Assembly (NCBI RefSeq): GCF_023703085.1
Contig: NZ_JAMQJY010000001.1
Coordinates: 682,001-746,000 of the forward strand
Length of the DNA stretch: 64,000 bases
Direction of reading: 5' to 3'
Source: Alkalicoccobacillus plakortidis
GTDB taxonomy: Bacteria > Bacillota > Bacilli > Bacillales > Bacillaceae_D
How positions within the stretch are numbered: position 1 is the first letter of the stretch; every line of letters starts with the position of its first letter. The translations under genes and the position numbers were made by a program. Shown here piece after piece: positions 39,782-49,919 of this stretch. Below the pieces are notes generated by a model. That model worked only from the letters and a program-made list of their open reading frames with translations. It searched no databases and was not told the origin of the DNA.

Positions 39782-40550
39782 GTGTAAGCTCCTTTTGTTT
39801 TTCAAGAAGCTGTTTCTTAATCTCAGCAAGCTGTTGATCCATTGATGTGTGCAGACGACCTTGTTTGGTTTCAATGATGCATTCCTGTTCATCAAGCTGA
39901 TGATCGGGTATAACAAGTAATTGTGTGGTAGAAGGCAAAACAGTTGTGAGCTCTTGCTTTTGTTCCACCGCAATTTGGTACCATGTTGGATGAACAAACA
40001 GCTTTAAGTCTTCATGCTCTCTCGCTTCATAAATTTGTTTCTTTAAAAATTGAATCGTGTTCTGATCAGATTCTAACGCTTGGCCAAGTACTTTCTCAGC
40101 TAGTAGGTAGGCAAGTCTGATCATTTGAGGTTCAGCTTGTTTTAGTAGGGTATCTCGCTCTACACTTGCCTGCTCAATAATGGATTGGGCTTCAAGAATT
40201 TTATCGCTGTAAGTCGCCCAAACAGACTGCTCACCCTGCTTGTATCCTTCTTCATATCCTTGTTTACGATTTTCTTCAAAAAGTTGTTCAGCCTGCACTG
40301 ACATTTCTTGTTCCTTACGTTCAAACAACTCTGTTAGTTGTTCTGATTGCAGCTCGGCTTCATCCATCATTTGCTGTGCTTGTTTTTCCATTTCCTGCAG
40401 TCTCTTTTCAGCCATCAATTGTTCTGAAGGATGTTCCTCATCAGTTAACGTCTGTTCCGACTGCTGATGAGGACTATACAATGGTTTTATCGCAATCATT
40501 CTCTTTGGCTGCGTATTGGATTCAGTATGAGATTTAATAATCCTAGACAA
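39774..40550 (-). CDS. fliH: Flagellar export ATPase regulator FliH
   Basis: Stator-like regulator of FliI that docks the ATPase at the C ring (about 258 aa). The Gln/Glu-rich central coiled coil (residues 40-100) is followed by an alpha/beta C-terminal domain (LAYLLAEKVLGQALES, DHQLDEQECIIETKQGRLH), including the FliH glycine/Q-rich helix NRKQGYEEGYKQGEQS. The start is probably TTG at 40550 (MSRIIKSHT), with GGAGGGG 9 nt upstream; ATG at 40559 is the alternative. It overlaps the end of fliG. Confidence 0.9.
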   Translation of the reverse strand: MSRIIKSHTESNTQPKRMIAIKPLYSPHQQSEQTLTDEEHPSEQLMAEKRLQEMEKQAQQMMDEAELQSEQLTELFERKEQEMSVQAEQLFEENRKQGYEEGYKQGEQSVWATYSDKILEAQSIIEQASVERDTLLKQAEPQMIRLAYLLAEKVLGQALESDQNTIQFLKKQIYEAREHEDLKLFVHPTWYQIAVEQKQELTTVLPSTTQLLVIPDHQLDEQECIIETKQGRLHTSMDQQLAEIKKQLLEKQKELTHD

Positions 40551-41559
40551 GGACGTCATCCCCTCCGCCTCTGGCCACGACAATCTCACCAGATTCTTCG
40601 AGCTTACGGATCACTGCCACAATACGAGATTGTGCTTCTTCTACATCACGTAAACGTACTGGACCTTTATATTCCATCTCATCACGGAATGCATCAGCCA
40701 TTCGTTGTGACATATTGCTAAAGACAATTTCTTTTACTTCTTCGCTTGCTACTTTCAGTGACAACTGTAGATCTTCATTTTCAACATCACGAATAATGCG
40801 TTGAATGGAACGATTATCCAATGTGACGATGTCTTCAAAGACAAACATTCTCTTCTTAATTTCTTCAGCCAACTCCGGATCTTGAATCTCGAGTGCATCT
40901 AAAATGGTACGTTCAGTTGATCGATCAACCCCATTTAGAACTTCAACAACTGCTTCCACACCGCCAGCTTCTGTATAATCTTGAGTAACAGACTGGGAGA
41001 GCTTTTCTTCTAATATCATCTCAACCTGACTGACAATCTCAGGAGATGTACTATCCATTATCGCAATACGTCTTGCAACGTCTGCCTGTACTTCTTGTGG
41101 CAGCTCCGATAAGATTTGTCCTGCTTGTGATGAATCCAAATAAGAAAGGATTAAGGCAATCGTCTGCGGGTGTTCATGTTGTATAAAGTTAAGAATCTGA
41201 TTTGGATCAGCTTTTCTAGCGAAATCAAACGGTCTAACTTGCAAAGTAGAAGTAAGTCGATTAATAATCTGCATCGCACTTTCTTCTCCAAGCGCCTTTT
41301 CTAAGATGCTTTTGGCATAACCAATTCCACCCTGTGAAATGTAATCTTGAGCCATCACAATATGGTGAAATTGTTCAAGCACCTCATCTTTTACAGAGCT
41401 TTCTACTTTCCGGATATTTGATATCTCTAGAGATAGTTGTTCAATTTCTTCTTCCGTTAAATGCTTATAAATTTGAGCAGAGACATCGGGACCAAGAGAG
41501 ATAAGTAATACAGCTGCTTTCTGCCTGCCCGTTAGTTCTTTATTTGAAGCTCTTGCCAC
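40543..41559 (-). CDS. fliG: Flagellar motor switch protein FliG
   Basis: Rotor protein (338 aa) that generates torque with MotA. N-terminal FliF-binding domain (LTGRQKAAVLLISLGPDVSA), middle EHPQTIALILSYL motif, and C-terminal torque helix with charged residues (MRKRMFVFEDI-type segment KKRMFVFEDIVTLD; DAFRDEMEYKGPVRLRDVEE). GTG start with AAGGAGG upstream. It lies between fliF and fliH. Confidence 0.96.
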   Translation of the reverse strand: MARASNKELTGRQKAAVLLISLGPDVSAQIYKHLTEEEIEQLSLEISNIRKVESSVKDEVLEQFHHIVMAQDYISQGGIGYAKSILEKALGEESAMQIINRLTSTLQVRPFDFARKADPNQILNFIQHEHPQTIALILSYLDSSQAGQILSELPQEVQADVARRIAIMDSTSPEIVSQVEMILEEKLSQSVTQDYTEAGGVEAVVEVLNGVDRSTERTILDALEIQDPELAEEIKKRMFVFEDIVTLDNRSIQRIIRDVENEDLQLSLKVASEEVKEIVFSNMSQRMADAFRDEMEYKGPVRLRDVEEAQSRIVAVIRKLEESGEIVVARGGGDDVLV

Positions 41560-41573
41560 CTTCTCTGCCTCCT

Positions 41574-43175
41574 TTAATCTTCAGCTAACCAAGAACGTAA
41601 CAGCTTAGAGAACTCTTCTGGTCTCTCCTTAGCCATACTTTCTAGTTGCTTACGTTTTTCATGTGCAGGTCCGCTACCTTCAGATGGCAGATCCGGAATC
41701 TCTGGTTTGGATGCTACCTCGCTATCGATTTCAAGCTCTTCCACTGTCTCTTCAAGCTCTACTTGTTTTTTACTTCTAGCCAATATGATAACAAGCACGA
41801 TAACAACAAGCAGCAACACTCCTGCTAATGCATACAGCCATGTAGGTATAGCCTGACCAATCTCAGTATCAGCTTGGACTGTTTTGCCAGCAAACTGATG
41901 AGAGGTAACGACGATTTTAGAATTCACTTCATCCTGGGTTAATTGCTCACCATTCACCTCAGGTAATGTTGTCCGCACAATTGTCCCTAAAATTTGTTGT
42001 ATATCCGCAATTTGCTGAGCCGGAATTGTATCCATGCCTTCAGGTGGCTCTAGCATTACTTGTAGTCCAACATTTCGAATTTGATAGGGGCTTTCCGTAA
42101 TTTCACGATTGATCCGATTGACTTCATTGTTGATTCGATCCTCAGTACGTTCCCATTCTGAGTTTTCGTTCCCTTCACCTTCAACATAGTTTGGAATTCC
42201 TTCTCCTGTACCAGCAGTTCCTCCTTCCGGAACCGTACCTTCTCCCGTATAGGCTTCAGCAATTCGTTCTACACTGACAGCAATACCTTCCATATTCTCT
42301 TCATCAACTGGTTCCACAAGTTGTTCTGTGCGATTCTCTTGTGTGAAATCTATATCAGTTGTTACAGAGATGAGGACTTTATCAGGTCCTATCATTGTTC
42401 CAAGCATTTGTTGAAGATTACGTGTCATGTCTTGCTCAATTTCTCTTTGTATCCCACGCTGTTGCTCAAAAGCCGCTAGTGTTGAATCACCATACGAATT
42501 ACTTTCGTATGTGTAATTATTAAAGTTTTGATCAGATATTACGATATTTTCTATAGGTAAATTAGGTACACTTTTAGAAATTAAATGATAAAGTCCTTTT
42601 ACACGATCAGGGTCAAGCTGAGTTCCTAGTTTTAGGTCTAGAACAACAGCAGCTGTTGCTGATTCTTGCGAGGAGTTTAACCAAACACTTTCTTCTGGCA
42701 ATGTGATGATTACATTGGCATTTTGAACGCCCTCAATATTTTTGATGAGGTTTGAGATTTCTGTCTGCATGGCAGCTCGTTCCATAACAGAAAATTCATT
42801 ATCCGTCATCCCGAAGCCTGATGAATCGGAAAATACCGTATAATCGATACTTCCACTTTGAGGAATGCCTTCAGCTGCTAATTCAACTTTTAACGAATCA
42901 ACCTGACTTTCTGGCACCTCGATCGTCATGCCATCTTTAGAAACTCTAGAAGAAATCCCTTTAGAATCAAGCGTCTCCTTAATTTGTCCCGTTTCTTGTA
43001 ATGAAAGCTGACTGTAGAGTGGCACGTATGTTTGTCGTGTGCTGAAATATGTAAGTGCCACAATCATAAAAACGATGAGAATAAACCCAATAATGAGCCA
43101 ACGCTTTTGACCAGGTTCTCTCTCTGTCCAATATGTTTGTATTCCATTTTTATATCTTGCTATTGTCTCGTTCAT
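41574..43175 (-). CDS. fliF: Flagellar MS-ring protein FliF
   Basis: Membrane ring protein (533 aa) that templates basal-body assembly. It has two transmembrane helices (about residues 28-47 and 435-457), ring-building motifs between them (YVPLYSQLSLQETGQIKETL, EFSVMERAAMQTEISNLIKN) and a C-terminal FliG-binding tail (EFSKLLRSWLAED). ATG at 43175 with GGAGGTCGC upstream is preferred over an in-frame start five codons earlier. Confidence 0.96.
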   Translation of the reverse strand: MNETIARYKNGIQTYWTEREPGQKRWLIIGFILIVFMIVALTYFSTRQTYVPLYSQLSLQETGQIKETLDSKGISSRVSKDGMTIEVPESQVDSLKVELAAEGIPQSGSIDYTVFSDSSGFGMTDNEFSVMERAAMQTEISNLIKNIEGVQNANVIITLPEESVWLNSSQESATAAVVLDLKLGTQLDPDRVKGLYHLISKSVPNLPIENIVISDQNFNNYTYESNSYGDSTLAAFEQQRGIQREIEQDMTRNLQQMLGTMIGPDKVLISVTTDIDFTQENRTEQLVEPVDEENMEGIAVSVERIAEAYTGEGTVPEGGTAGTGEGIPNYVEGEGNENSEWERTEDRINNEVNRINREITESPYQIRNVGLQVMLEPPEGMDTIPAQQIADIQQILGTIVRTTLPEVNGEQLTQDEVNSKIVVTSHQFAGKTVQADTEIGQAIPTWLYALAGVLLLVVIVLVIILARSKKQVELEETVEELEIDSEVASKPEIPDLPSEGSGPAHEKRKQLESMAKERPEEFSKLLRSWLAED

Positions 43176-43222
43176 GCGACCTCCTGGCACCCTTGCAATA
43201 ATCTTTTTTTAAAATGATGAGA

Positions 43223-43528
43223 TTAAACCTGCATTCTCATCATTTCTTGATAGGCTTCCACAACTTTATTACGAATTTCTATGGTTGCTTGCAAGGAAAC
43301 GGAGGCTTTTTGGCCCGTTATCATCACATCATGAAGTTCAACCGGTTTTCCGAGCGCAAGATCCTCTGTTTTTTTACTCGATTCATTTTGCATAGAATTC
43401 ACTTCGGAGAGCGCATGACTTAGTAGAGACTTGAAGCTTTCCTGTGCCTCCCCAGATGAAATAGGTTCAGACTGGAGCTTTGCAGTTTGTATTGGTTTAA
43501 ACGGACTTTGTAACGAAATTGGATCCAT
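43223..43528 (-). CDS. fliE: Flagellar hook-basal body protein FliE
   Basis: A 101-aa rod/MS-ring junction protein. The conserved C-terminal half contains HDVMITGQKASVSLQATIEI and RNKVVEAYQEMMRMQV. ATG start with GGAGGC upstream. It follows flgC and precedes fliF, as in B. subtilis. Confidence 0.95.
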   Translation of the reverse strand: MDPISLQSPFKPIQTAKLQSEPISSGEAQESFKSLLSHALSEVNSMQNESSKKTEDLALGKPVELHDVMITGQKASVSLQATIEIRNKVVEAYQEMMRMQV

Positions 43529-43539
43529 CTCGATGCCTC

Positions 43540-43977
43540 CTATTTACCGATTTCTAGTGTTTTGAGTAGCATATTTTTGGACGCATTTAGGGCTGTCACA
43601 TTCGCTTCATAGGAACGTGTTGCCCCCATTAAATCAACCATTTCTCTTAATGGGTCAACATTTGGCATTTGCACAAATCCATCTTCATTAGCATCAGGAT
43701 GTTCAGGTTGGTAAACCAGCTTAAATGGTGTTGTGTCTTGTTCAATTGCAGATACCTTTACTCCACCTAACTCTTTGTTTAAATAGGATTGAAAACTGTG
43801 GTTCGATTGGTTTGGAGTTAAGGAGACCATTTTCCGACGATAAGGTTGCCATTCTCCATCAACAAGCTGACCTCTTGTCGTTTCCGCATTTGCCATATTT
43901 GATGAAACCACATCCATACGTAGACGTTGTGCCGTTAATGCAGAGGCGCTTGCGTTAAATCCACTAAACATCGACAT
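43540..43977 (-). CDS. flgC: Flagellar basal-body rod protein FlgC
   Basis: Proximal rod protein (145 aa). N-terminal MSMFSGFNASASALTAQRLR and VVSSNMANAETTRG, then the PNVDPLREMVDLMGATRSYE region and the C-terminal helix ANVTALNASKNMLLKTLEIG. ATG start with AGGAGG upstream. Adjacent to flgB with a 2-nt gap. Confidence 0.96.
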   Translation of the reverse strand: MSMFSGFNASASALTAQRLRMDVVSSNMANAETTRGQLVDGEWQPYRRKMVSLTPNQSNHSFQSYLNKELGGVKVSAIEQDTTPFKLVYQPEHPDANEDGFVQMPNVDPLREMVDLMGATRSYEANVTALNASKNMLLKTLEIGK

Positions 43978-43979
43978 CT

Positions 43980-44378
43980 TTATTTACCTCCTCTTATCAC
44001 TGATTGTAGAGAAGAAAATCGACCATTCAGCCTTTCAATCAATGCGTTGTATTGAATTTGATTTTCAGCGAGATTAGCCATTTCTTTATCAATATCAACA
44101 CCATTACCGTTGTGATGATATCTCCCTTTTAACCCATCTAATTTAGAAGAACTAGATTGAGTACCTTGAAAGTCCACATGTTCTGCTTGTGTTTTATAGG
44201 CTGAGAAATTTGAGCCGTTTAATTCATTCTTTAATGATTGTGAAAACGGCAACTGTTTAGCCTTGTAACCAGGTGTATCCGCATTTGCGATATTATCAGC
44301 GATAAGTGATTGCTTTTGCTGCGCTTGGTTCAAACCTAGTTCAATAGACCGAAATGATGCACCAGAAAAAAGATCCAT
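43980..44378 (-). CDS. flgB: Flagellar basal-body rod protein FlgB
   Basis: First gene of the fla/che operon; proximal rod protein (132 aa). IADNIANADTPGYKAKQLPF near the N-terminus and NGVDIDKEMANLAENQIQYN in the C-terminal half are typical. ATG at 44378 (MDLFSGASF) with AAGGGAG upstream; a longer in-frame start is rejected as it would lie in the leader. A sigma-A-type promoter lies about 80 nt upstream. Confidence 0.95.
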   Translation of the reverse strand: MDLFSGASFRSIELGLNQAQQKQSLIADNIANADTPGYKAKQLPFSQSLKNELNGSNFSAYKTQAEHVDFQGTQSSSSKLDGLKGRYHHNGNGVDIDKEMANLAENQIQYNALIERLNGRFSSLQSVIRGGK

Positions 44379-44456
44379 GACAATACTCCCTTCCAAACAA
44401 ACAAAATCGACATAATTCTTCAATAATCCTGAAACTTTATCACTAGTTATAAGCAA

Positions 44457-44485
44457 ATTGTACTTAAATTTAGTACCATTGTCTA
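44457..44485 (-). promoter_or_regulatory. Sigma-A-type promoter of the fla/che operon
   Basis: Minus-strand TAGACA, 17-bp spacer, TACAAT, each hexamer one base off consensus. It would start transcription about 70 nt before flgB. No convincing sigma-D motif (TAAA-N15-GCCGATAT) was found beside it. In B. subtilis CodY represses this operon; no clear CodY box could be recognised by eye. Confidence 0.7.
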
Positions 44486-44695
44486 ACTAAGTTTATGAGA
44501 TACACAGTATTTACTAATTAATACCCATTAAAATATACCTATATAGTTACTATAATTTGTTATAATTTCAAACTGATCGAATGAAGTCGCTTACATATCT
44601 AAATTTTAATCCTTAAATCCGTAAAAATACCTATACATCTACTAGAAGGTGGTCAATAATCTGATAGAATTAGATTTAATTTAAAGGAACATACA
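44486..44695. other. AT-rich codY-flgB intergenic region
   Basis: The gap between codY and flgB is about 360 nt; this 210-nt part lies between the fla/che promoter and the codY terminator. It is very AT-rich with no ORF or hairpin of note. It may carry regulator sites for the fla/che promoter, but none is clear. Confidence 0.5.
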
Positions 44696-44726
44696 AAAAG
44701 ACCCTCCTAAAGGCGGAGAGTCTTTT
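44696..44726 (-). terminator. Rho-independent terminator downstream of codY
   Basis: Minus-strand AGACTCTCC and GGAGGGTCT pair (one G-T) around a 7-nt loop, followed by TTTTTG. It ends the trmFO/xerC-hslVU-codY block before the fla/che operon. Confidence 0.85.
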
Positions 44727-44739
44727 CTCATAGATCTTT

Positions 44740-45519
44740 TTATTTTGCTTTCATACGTTCTAATTCATTAAGGAACTTATCATTTAATACTTTAATATAC
44801 GTCCCTTTCATTCCAAGTGAACGTGATTCAATAACGCCTGCACTTTCTAACTTACGGAGTGCATTTACAATGACTGAACGTGTGATTCCAACTCGATCAG
44901 CAACCTTACTCGCTACAAGTAATCCTTCTCTGCCATCAAGCTCTTCAAAGATATGTTCTACCGCTTCTAGTTCACTGTAAGAAAGTGAGCTAATCGCCAT
45001 TTGTACAACAGCTTTGCTTCTAGCTTCTTCTTCAATTTCCTGAGTTTTTTCATGAAGGATCTCCATACCTACAACCGTTGCACCGTACTCAGCAAGAATA
45101 AGATCATCATCATTAAACGTGTTATTGAGACGAGAAAGGATTAATGTACCAAGACGTTGTCCTCCGCCTTTAATCGGAACAATTGTTGTCAGTCCTGATT
45201 TAAATAGATCTTTATTCTCAACAGGGAAAGCTGTAAATTCACTTTCAATATCAATGTTTGCAGAAGTCTCATCTACTTTAAAAAGTCCTTCCGTATATTC
45301 CAATGGAAATTGCTTTTCTTCAAACATTTTTTTCATACGATCATTTTCAATCTCTTCCTGAACGGACAAGCCAAGTAGGCGTCCGCGGCGACTAAGCACA
45401 TATACATTAGAACCAATTGTTTCCGCTAGCGTTTGGGCCATGTCACGGAAGCTCACATGCTGTCCACTTGACTTTTGCAACATATCGTTAATTTTTCTTG
45501 ACCTAGTTAATAAATCCAT
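44740..45519 (-). CDS. codY: GTP- and branched-chain amino-acid-sensing repressor CodY
   Basis: Global nutritional regulator (259 aa). The N-terminal GAF domain (residues 1-155) binds isoleucine/valine, and the C-terminal winged helix reads [20 protein letters not shown]. The linker [13 protein letters not shown] and the C-terminal block are highly conserved with B. subtilis. ATG start with GGAGGAGAT upstream. It is the last gene after hslU, as in the codVWXY operon, and directly precedes the fla/che operon that CodY controls in B. subtilis. Confidence 0.97.
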   Translation of the reverse strand: MDLLTRSRKINDMLQKSSGQHVSFRDMAQTLAETIGSNVYVLSRRGRLLGLSVQEEIENDRMKKMFEEKQFPLEYTEGLFKVDETSANIDIESEFTAFPVENKDLFKSGLTTIVPIKGGGQRLGTLILSRLNNTFNDDDLILAEYGATVVGMEILHEKTQEIEEEARSKAVVQMAISSLSYSELEAVEHIFEELDGREGLLVASKVADRVGITRSVIVNALRKLESAGVIESRSLGMKGTYIKVLNDKFLNELERMKAK

Positions 45520-45549
45520 TTTCTAATCTCCTCCAAAATATCCATTCGT

Positions 45550-46940
45550 TTATAATATAAATTGACTTAAATCTTTGTTTTTTGCAATTGAGGCCAGTTT
45601 CTCTTCTACATACTCAGATGTAATCGTGATTTCTTCCATCGTGATGTCTGGAGCTTCGTATGACAGGTCCTCTAGTAATCGTTCAAGCAATGTATGCAAT
45701 CTTCTCGCACCAATATTTTCAGTCTCCTGATTAACCTCAGCTGCGATCACAGCAATCTTACGTACAGCATCGTCTGTAAATGTAATTTTAATACCTTCCG
45801 TCTGAAGCAACGCCTGATATTGTTTTAATAAAGCATTATCAGGTTCAAGTAGGATACGCACAAAGTCATCAACAGACAAATTAGACAGTTCAACTCTAAT
45901 TGGGAATCGCCCTTGCAGTTCAGGAATAAGATCAGATGGTTTTGACATATGGAAAGCGCCTGCACCAATAAATAAAATATGGTCCGTTTTGACTGCGCCA
46001 TGTTTGGTTACGACTGTGGAACCTTCTACAATCGGAAGGATGTCACGTTGAACGCCTTCTCTAGATACATCGGCAGATTGCTGACTTTTTCAGCCACTTT
46101 GTCAATTTCATCGATAAAAATAATACCTAGCTGTTCAGCACGGTTAATGGCCTCTTGATTAACTTCATCCATATCAATTAATTTTTGAGCTTCCTCTTCA
46201 ATTAATACTTTTCTAGCATCTGATACGGGAAGTTTACGTTTCTTTTTCTTTTTAGGCATTAGATTTCCGAACATCTCTTGCATGTTCATACCCATTTGTT
46301 CCATGCCAGCTCCTTGAAACATATCCGACATCTGCTGACTTTGTTCTGAAACCTCAATGGTAACCATTCGGTCCTCTAATTCACCAAGAGCAAGCTTGTG
46401 AGCCATTTTTCTTTTAAGTTCCTTTTGAGAAAGCTCTTCTTCCGGCTCACTCTCTTCTTCATTTGACTCATCGTTAGAAAATAACATCTCAAATGGATTT
46501 TTGTTTGATGATTTTCTTTTGCCTGAAGGTACAAGTAAGTCAACAATACGTTTATTTGCTAATTCTTCCGCAGGTCCACGAACCGTTAACAAGCGTTCTT
46601 CTTTAATCATTCGTACGCTTGTATCTACAAGATCTCGAACCATGGATTCAACATCACGACCGACATACCCAACTTCAGTAAACTTTGTTGCCTCTACTTT
46701 AGCAAAAGGTGCACCCACTAGTTTTGCAAGCCTGCGAGCAATCTCCGTTTTACCTACTCCAGTTGGTCCAATCATCAAAATATTCTTAGGCGTAATTTCA
46801 TCTTTTAGTTTATCATCAAGCATGCTGCGCCGATATCTGTTACGCAAAGCAATCGCAACTGATTTTTTTGCTCCCTCTTGCCCGACTATGTATTGATTTA
46901 GTCGGTTTACGATATCTTTTGGCGTTAATGAGTCCTTCAT
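45550..46940 (-). CDS. hslU: HslU/ClpY ATPase subunit of the HslUV protease (one frameshift in assembly)
   Basis: AAA+ unfoldase, about 463 aa. Walker A in [19 protein letters not shown], pore motif GYVGRDVES, a long I-domain with acidic and Met-rich stretches, Walker B in [12 protein letters not shown], and sensor/C-terminal [20 protein letters not shown]. The frame breaks in a run of five T at 46086-46090 where six are expected; correction gives [20 protein letters not shown] and the rest follows. ATG start with GGGAG upstream. It lies between hslV and codY. Confidence 0.95.
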
Positions 46941-46961
46941 ATCAGCTCATCTCCCTTCAGC

Positions 46962-47507
46962 TTAAGCAAGCTCCTCTATAACCAACTGATCATTTGTATA
47001 AACGCAAATGTCTCCTGCTGTTTCCAAGGCTGCCTTTGCAATTTCTAATGCACTTAATGAAGGTGCATGTTTCTTTAAGGCTCTGCCCGCAGCAAGCGCA
47101 TAATTGCCCCCTGAGCCAATAGCAAGAATGCCATCATCTGGTTCAATGACCTCTCCTGTGCCTGATACTAAAAGGATTTGGCTTTTATCCATAACGATAA
47201 TCATGGCCTCTAGCTTTCGTAACACTTTGTCACTGCGCCATTCTTTTGCCAGTTCAACAGAAGCACGTTGAAGATTACCATTGTATTCTTCAAGCTTACT
47301 TTCAAACTTCTCAAATAGTGTAAAAGCATCTGCAACTGAACCAGCAAACCCTGCAAGTACTTTTCCACCATAAATTCGGCGTACCTTTTTAGCTGTATGC
47401 TTCATCACAACTGCATTACCAAAGGTTACTTGACCATCTCCTGACATGGCGCTTTTGCCATCATGTTGAACAGCAAAAATAGTGGTTGCATGAAATGATT
47501 GATCCAT
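46962..47507 (-). CDS. hslV: HslV/ClpQ protease subunit
   Basis: Proteasome-like peptidase of HslUV (181 aa). The family core is [38 protein letters not shown] and [23 protein letters not shown] at 47507 has GGAGG 7 nt upstream. The N-terminus is [14 protein letters not shown]. subtilis ClpQ is an N-terminal serine protease starting [12 protein letters not shown], so this protein has one extra residue and Gln in place of Ser2. It overlaps nothing and follows xerC by 22 nt. Confidence 0.95.
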   Translation of the reverse strand: MDQSFHATTIFAVQHDGKSAMSGDGQVTFGNAVVMKHTAKKVRRIYGGKVLAGFAGSVADAFTLFEKFESKLEEYNGNLQRASVELAKEWRSDKVLRKLEAMIIVMDKSQILLVSGTGEVIEPDDGILAIGSGGNYALAAGRALKKHAPSLSALEIAKAALETAGDICVYTNDQLVIEELA

Positions 47508-47529
47508 GCTCTGGCCTCCTCTCACAGAT

Positions 47530-48439
47530 TTATGCACGTGGGTGATGATTCATATAAACATCTCTAAGTCGATCTTTTGTAACATGTGTATACACCTGTG
47601 TAGTTGATAGATGTTCATGGCCTAGTAAGTCTTGGACTACTCGTAAATCAGCACCATTGTTAAGTAAATGAGTGGCAAATGAATGTCGTAGTTTGTGAGG
47701 GCTTATTCGATGAAAAAGAGCTGCTTCTTCCATTCTCTTGGTTAATATTGTCCGGTAACTGCGTTCTGATAAGCCACTGCCCCGATAGTTCAAGAAAAGC
47801 TGTTGGGTCGGGACTGGATTTTTAGACTGAAGAGTCGGTCTGCCATCTGTTAGATATGCCTGAAGTGCTTTGAGTGCATACGAACCAACTGGAACATAGC
47901 GTTCTTTTTTTCCTTTTCCATAGACCAAAACCGTACCAATCGAAAAATCAAGATGGTCGATCTCTAACAAACAACACTCACTTACACGAATTCCGGTTGC
48001 ATAGAGCAATTCTAGAATGGCACGATCACGTAAATCCAAGGCAGAATTTCCACTTATCCCTTCAAATAGCTTTTGCATTTCTTCTTCATAAAGGAATTGT
48101 GGTAATCTGCCCTCGGCCTTTGGCAAGGAAGCATGCGCAAATACATTTTCCTCTATAAGTCCTTCTCTTTTCAGGAAATGACAGAAACTACGCATGGATG
48201 AAATTTTGCGTGAGACTGTTTTTCGGGCATATGATTGTTCATATAACTCACTTAAGTAGGCTCGAAGATCTGCATAGGTAACGTTCGCTAACGAGTCTAA
48301 CCCAACTCGTGCCATGAATGTATAAAACGCTTCAATATCTCGTGTGTAATTTGATAACGTATGAGGTGAGCTGCCCTTCTCAATTTGCAGATAACGCATA
48401 AAACGTTCCAAGCCATTGCTGTTCTGAAGCTTGATTCAA
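47530..48439 (-). CDS. xerC: Tyrosine recombinase XerC (CodV; one frameshift near the 5' end)
   Basis: Site-specific recombinase resolving chromosome dimers at dif with XerD. Catalytic residues: Arg in [25 protein letters not shown], and Tyr in [13 protein letters not shown]. The frame opens at 48411, but GGAGAGGTG followed by TTG at 48439 gives [20 protein letters not shown] after removing one base at 48408-48413 (CCAAGC for CCAGC), which restores the expected N-terminal length (302 aa). The site matches the error signature seen elsewhere. Confidence 0.9.
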
Positions 48440-48465
48440 ACGACTCACCTCTCCTAAGCTACTAA

Positions 48466-48494
48466 ATTCTAACACGCCAAACAGGCAAAAACAA
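48466..48494 (-). promoter_or_regulatory. Candidate sigma-A promoter of xerC-hslVU-codY
   Basis: Minus-strand TTGTTT, 17-bp spacer, TAGAAT, in the 60-nt gap between trmFO and xerC. The -35 is weak, the -10 good. It may allow codY expression independent of trmFO. Confidence 0.45.
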
Positions 48495-48500
48495 CGGTAT

Positions 48501-49808
48501 TCACATTTCTTTCATAAAATTCTGAATTGTAGTCAATGCGCGCTCAGCTAGCTTTTCATAGCGATCTTTTTTAACTTTAATTCGTTCATCCAATGGCTTT
48601 AATAAACCAAAGTTCGCATTGATAGGCTGAAAATTCTTTTTCGCTTCTGTAGTGATGTACTCTGCCATAGCGCCAAGAATGGTTTCCTCAGGGAACACTA
48701 ACAATTCTTTGCCTTGAACAAGTCTAGCAGCATTCAGTCCTGCTATCATACCAGCCGCAGCAGATTCCACATAGCCTTCCACACCAGTGATTTGGCCAGC
48801 AAAAAACAAATCCTCTCGTTCCTTAAACTGATAGGTACGATTCAGTAACTTTGGTGAGTTTAAAAACGTGTTACGGTGCATGACACCATAACGAACGAAG
48901 TCAGCCTGCTCAAGTCCTGGAATAAGTCGGAATACTTCTTTTTGTGGTCCCCACTTCAAGTGCGTTTGAAAACCTACCATATTAAATAATGTTCCAGAGG
49001 AATTGTCCTGTCTTAGTTGCACAACTGCATATGGACGCTTGCCCGTTTTTGGATCATCAAGGCCAACTGGTTTCATCGGTCCAAATAACATTGTTTTTCT
49101 GCCACGTGACGCCATCACTTCTATTGGCATACAGCCTTCAAAAAAGATTTCTTTCTCAAACTCTTTTAAAGGGACTGTCTCAGCTGAAACTAATGCATCA
49201 TAAAAACGATCAAACTCTTCTTCTGTCATCGGGCAATTTAAATAGGCAGCTTCTCCCTTGTCATAACGACTTTTAAGGTAGACCTTATCACGATCAATGG
49301 TTTCAGCATCAATAATTGGCGCTGCCGCATCATAAAAATAGAGTGACTCTTCTCCTGTTAATTCACGTAGACTTGAAGACAAACCTTCTGAGGTTAATGG
49401 TCCAGTCGCAATGATCGTTGGGCCATCAGGAATTGATTCTATTTCTTCATTAAATACCGTGATATTAGGGTGATTTCGAACGCTTTGTGTAACCGCATCT
49501 GCAAAATCGTGTCTGTCAACCGCCAAAGCACCACCTGCTGGTACGGCAGCTTGGTCAGCTGATGCGATAATAACAGAGTCCAGGCGTCTCATTTCCTCTT
49601 TTAATACACCTACTGCATTTGTTAACGAATTGCCTCGCAATGAATTACTGCAAACCAACTCAGCAAATTTATCTGTATGGTGGGCCGGAGTTTGTTTGAC
49701 AGGTCTCATCTCATATAGATGCACATGGATGCCTTGTTTGGCAATCTGCCATGCTGCTTCACTTCCTGCTAGACCTGCTCCGATTACCGTAATAATTGGT
49801 TGTTCCAT
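48501..49808 (-). CDS. trmFO: Folate-dependent tRNA U54 methyltransferase TrmFO
   Basis: FAD enzyme (435 aa, formerly Gid) that uses methylene-tetrahydrofolate to make ribothymidine at U54 of tRNA. The N-terminal FAD-binding motif is [40 protein letters not shown] and [15 protein letters not shown] are diagnostic, and [20 protein letters not shown] is the C-terminal FAD loop. It has a strong upstream promoter and lies between topA and xerC, as in B. subtilis. Confidence 0.96.
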   Translation of the reverse strand: MEQPIITVIGAGLAGSEAAWQIAKQGIHVHLYEMRPVKQTPAHHTDKFAELVCSNSLRGNSLTNAVGVLKEEMRRLDSVIIASADQAAVPAGGALAVDRHDFADAVTQSVRNHPNITVFNEEIESIPDGPTIIATGPLTSEGLSSSLRELTGEESLYFYDAAAPIIDAETIDRDKVYLKSRYDKGEAAYLNCPMTEEEFDRFYDALVSAETVPLKEFEKEIFFEGCMPIEVMASRGRKTMLFGPMKPVGLDDPKTGKRPYAVVQLRQDNSSGTLFNMVGFQTHLKWGPQKEVFRLIPGLEQADFVRYGVMHRNTFLNSPKLLNRTYQFKEREDLFFAGQITGVEGYVESAAAGMIAGLNAARLVQGKELLVFPEETILGAMAEYITTEAKKNFQPINANFGLLKPLDERIKVKKDRYEKLAERALTTIQNFMKEM

Positions 49809-49846
49809 AGATTGATTTCACCTTTCTTTTCTAGCTTGCTTATAGA

Positions 49847-49875
49847 ATAGTACACGTAGCAAACAGGACTGTCAA
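49847..49875 (-). promoter_or_regulatory. Sigma-A promoter of trmFO
   Basis: Minus-strand TTGACA (perfect -35), 17-bp spacer, TACTAT. The -35 lies within the right arm of an inverted repeat. Confidence 0.75.
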
Positions 49876-49911
49876 GCAAAACCATTTTTTTTGGATTAGA
49901 CAGCCCTGTTT
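49861..49911. repeat. Long-loop inverted repeat between topA and trmFO
   Basis: AAACAGGACTGTC and GACAGCCCTGTTT are 13-bp arms with one mismatch (a G-U pair in minus-strand RNA), separated by 25 nt containing eight consecutive T. There is no U-tract directly after it on the minus strand, so it is not a standard terminator. One arm overlaps the trmFO -35. Confidence 0.6.
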
Positions 49912-49919
49912 AATCTTAT

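Noticed and set aside
44379..44480. Sigma-D promoter before flgB
   Set aside because: TAAA-like and GTCGAT-like pieces are present but spaced 24 nt apart; they do not fit the sigma-D consensus.
46501..46896. 131-aa plus-strand ORF opposite hslU
   Set aside because: Antisense shadow of the conserved AAA+ region; no family similarity or initiation signal.
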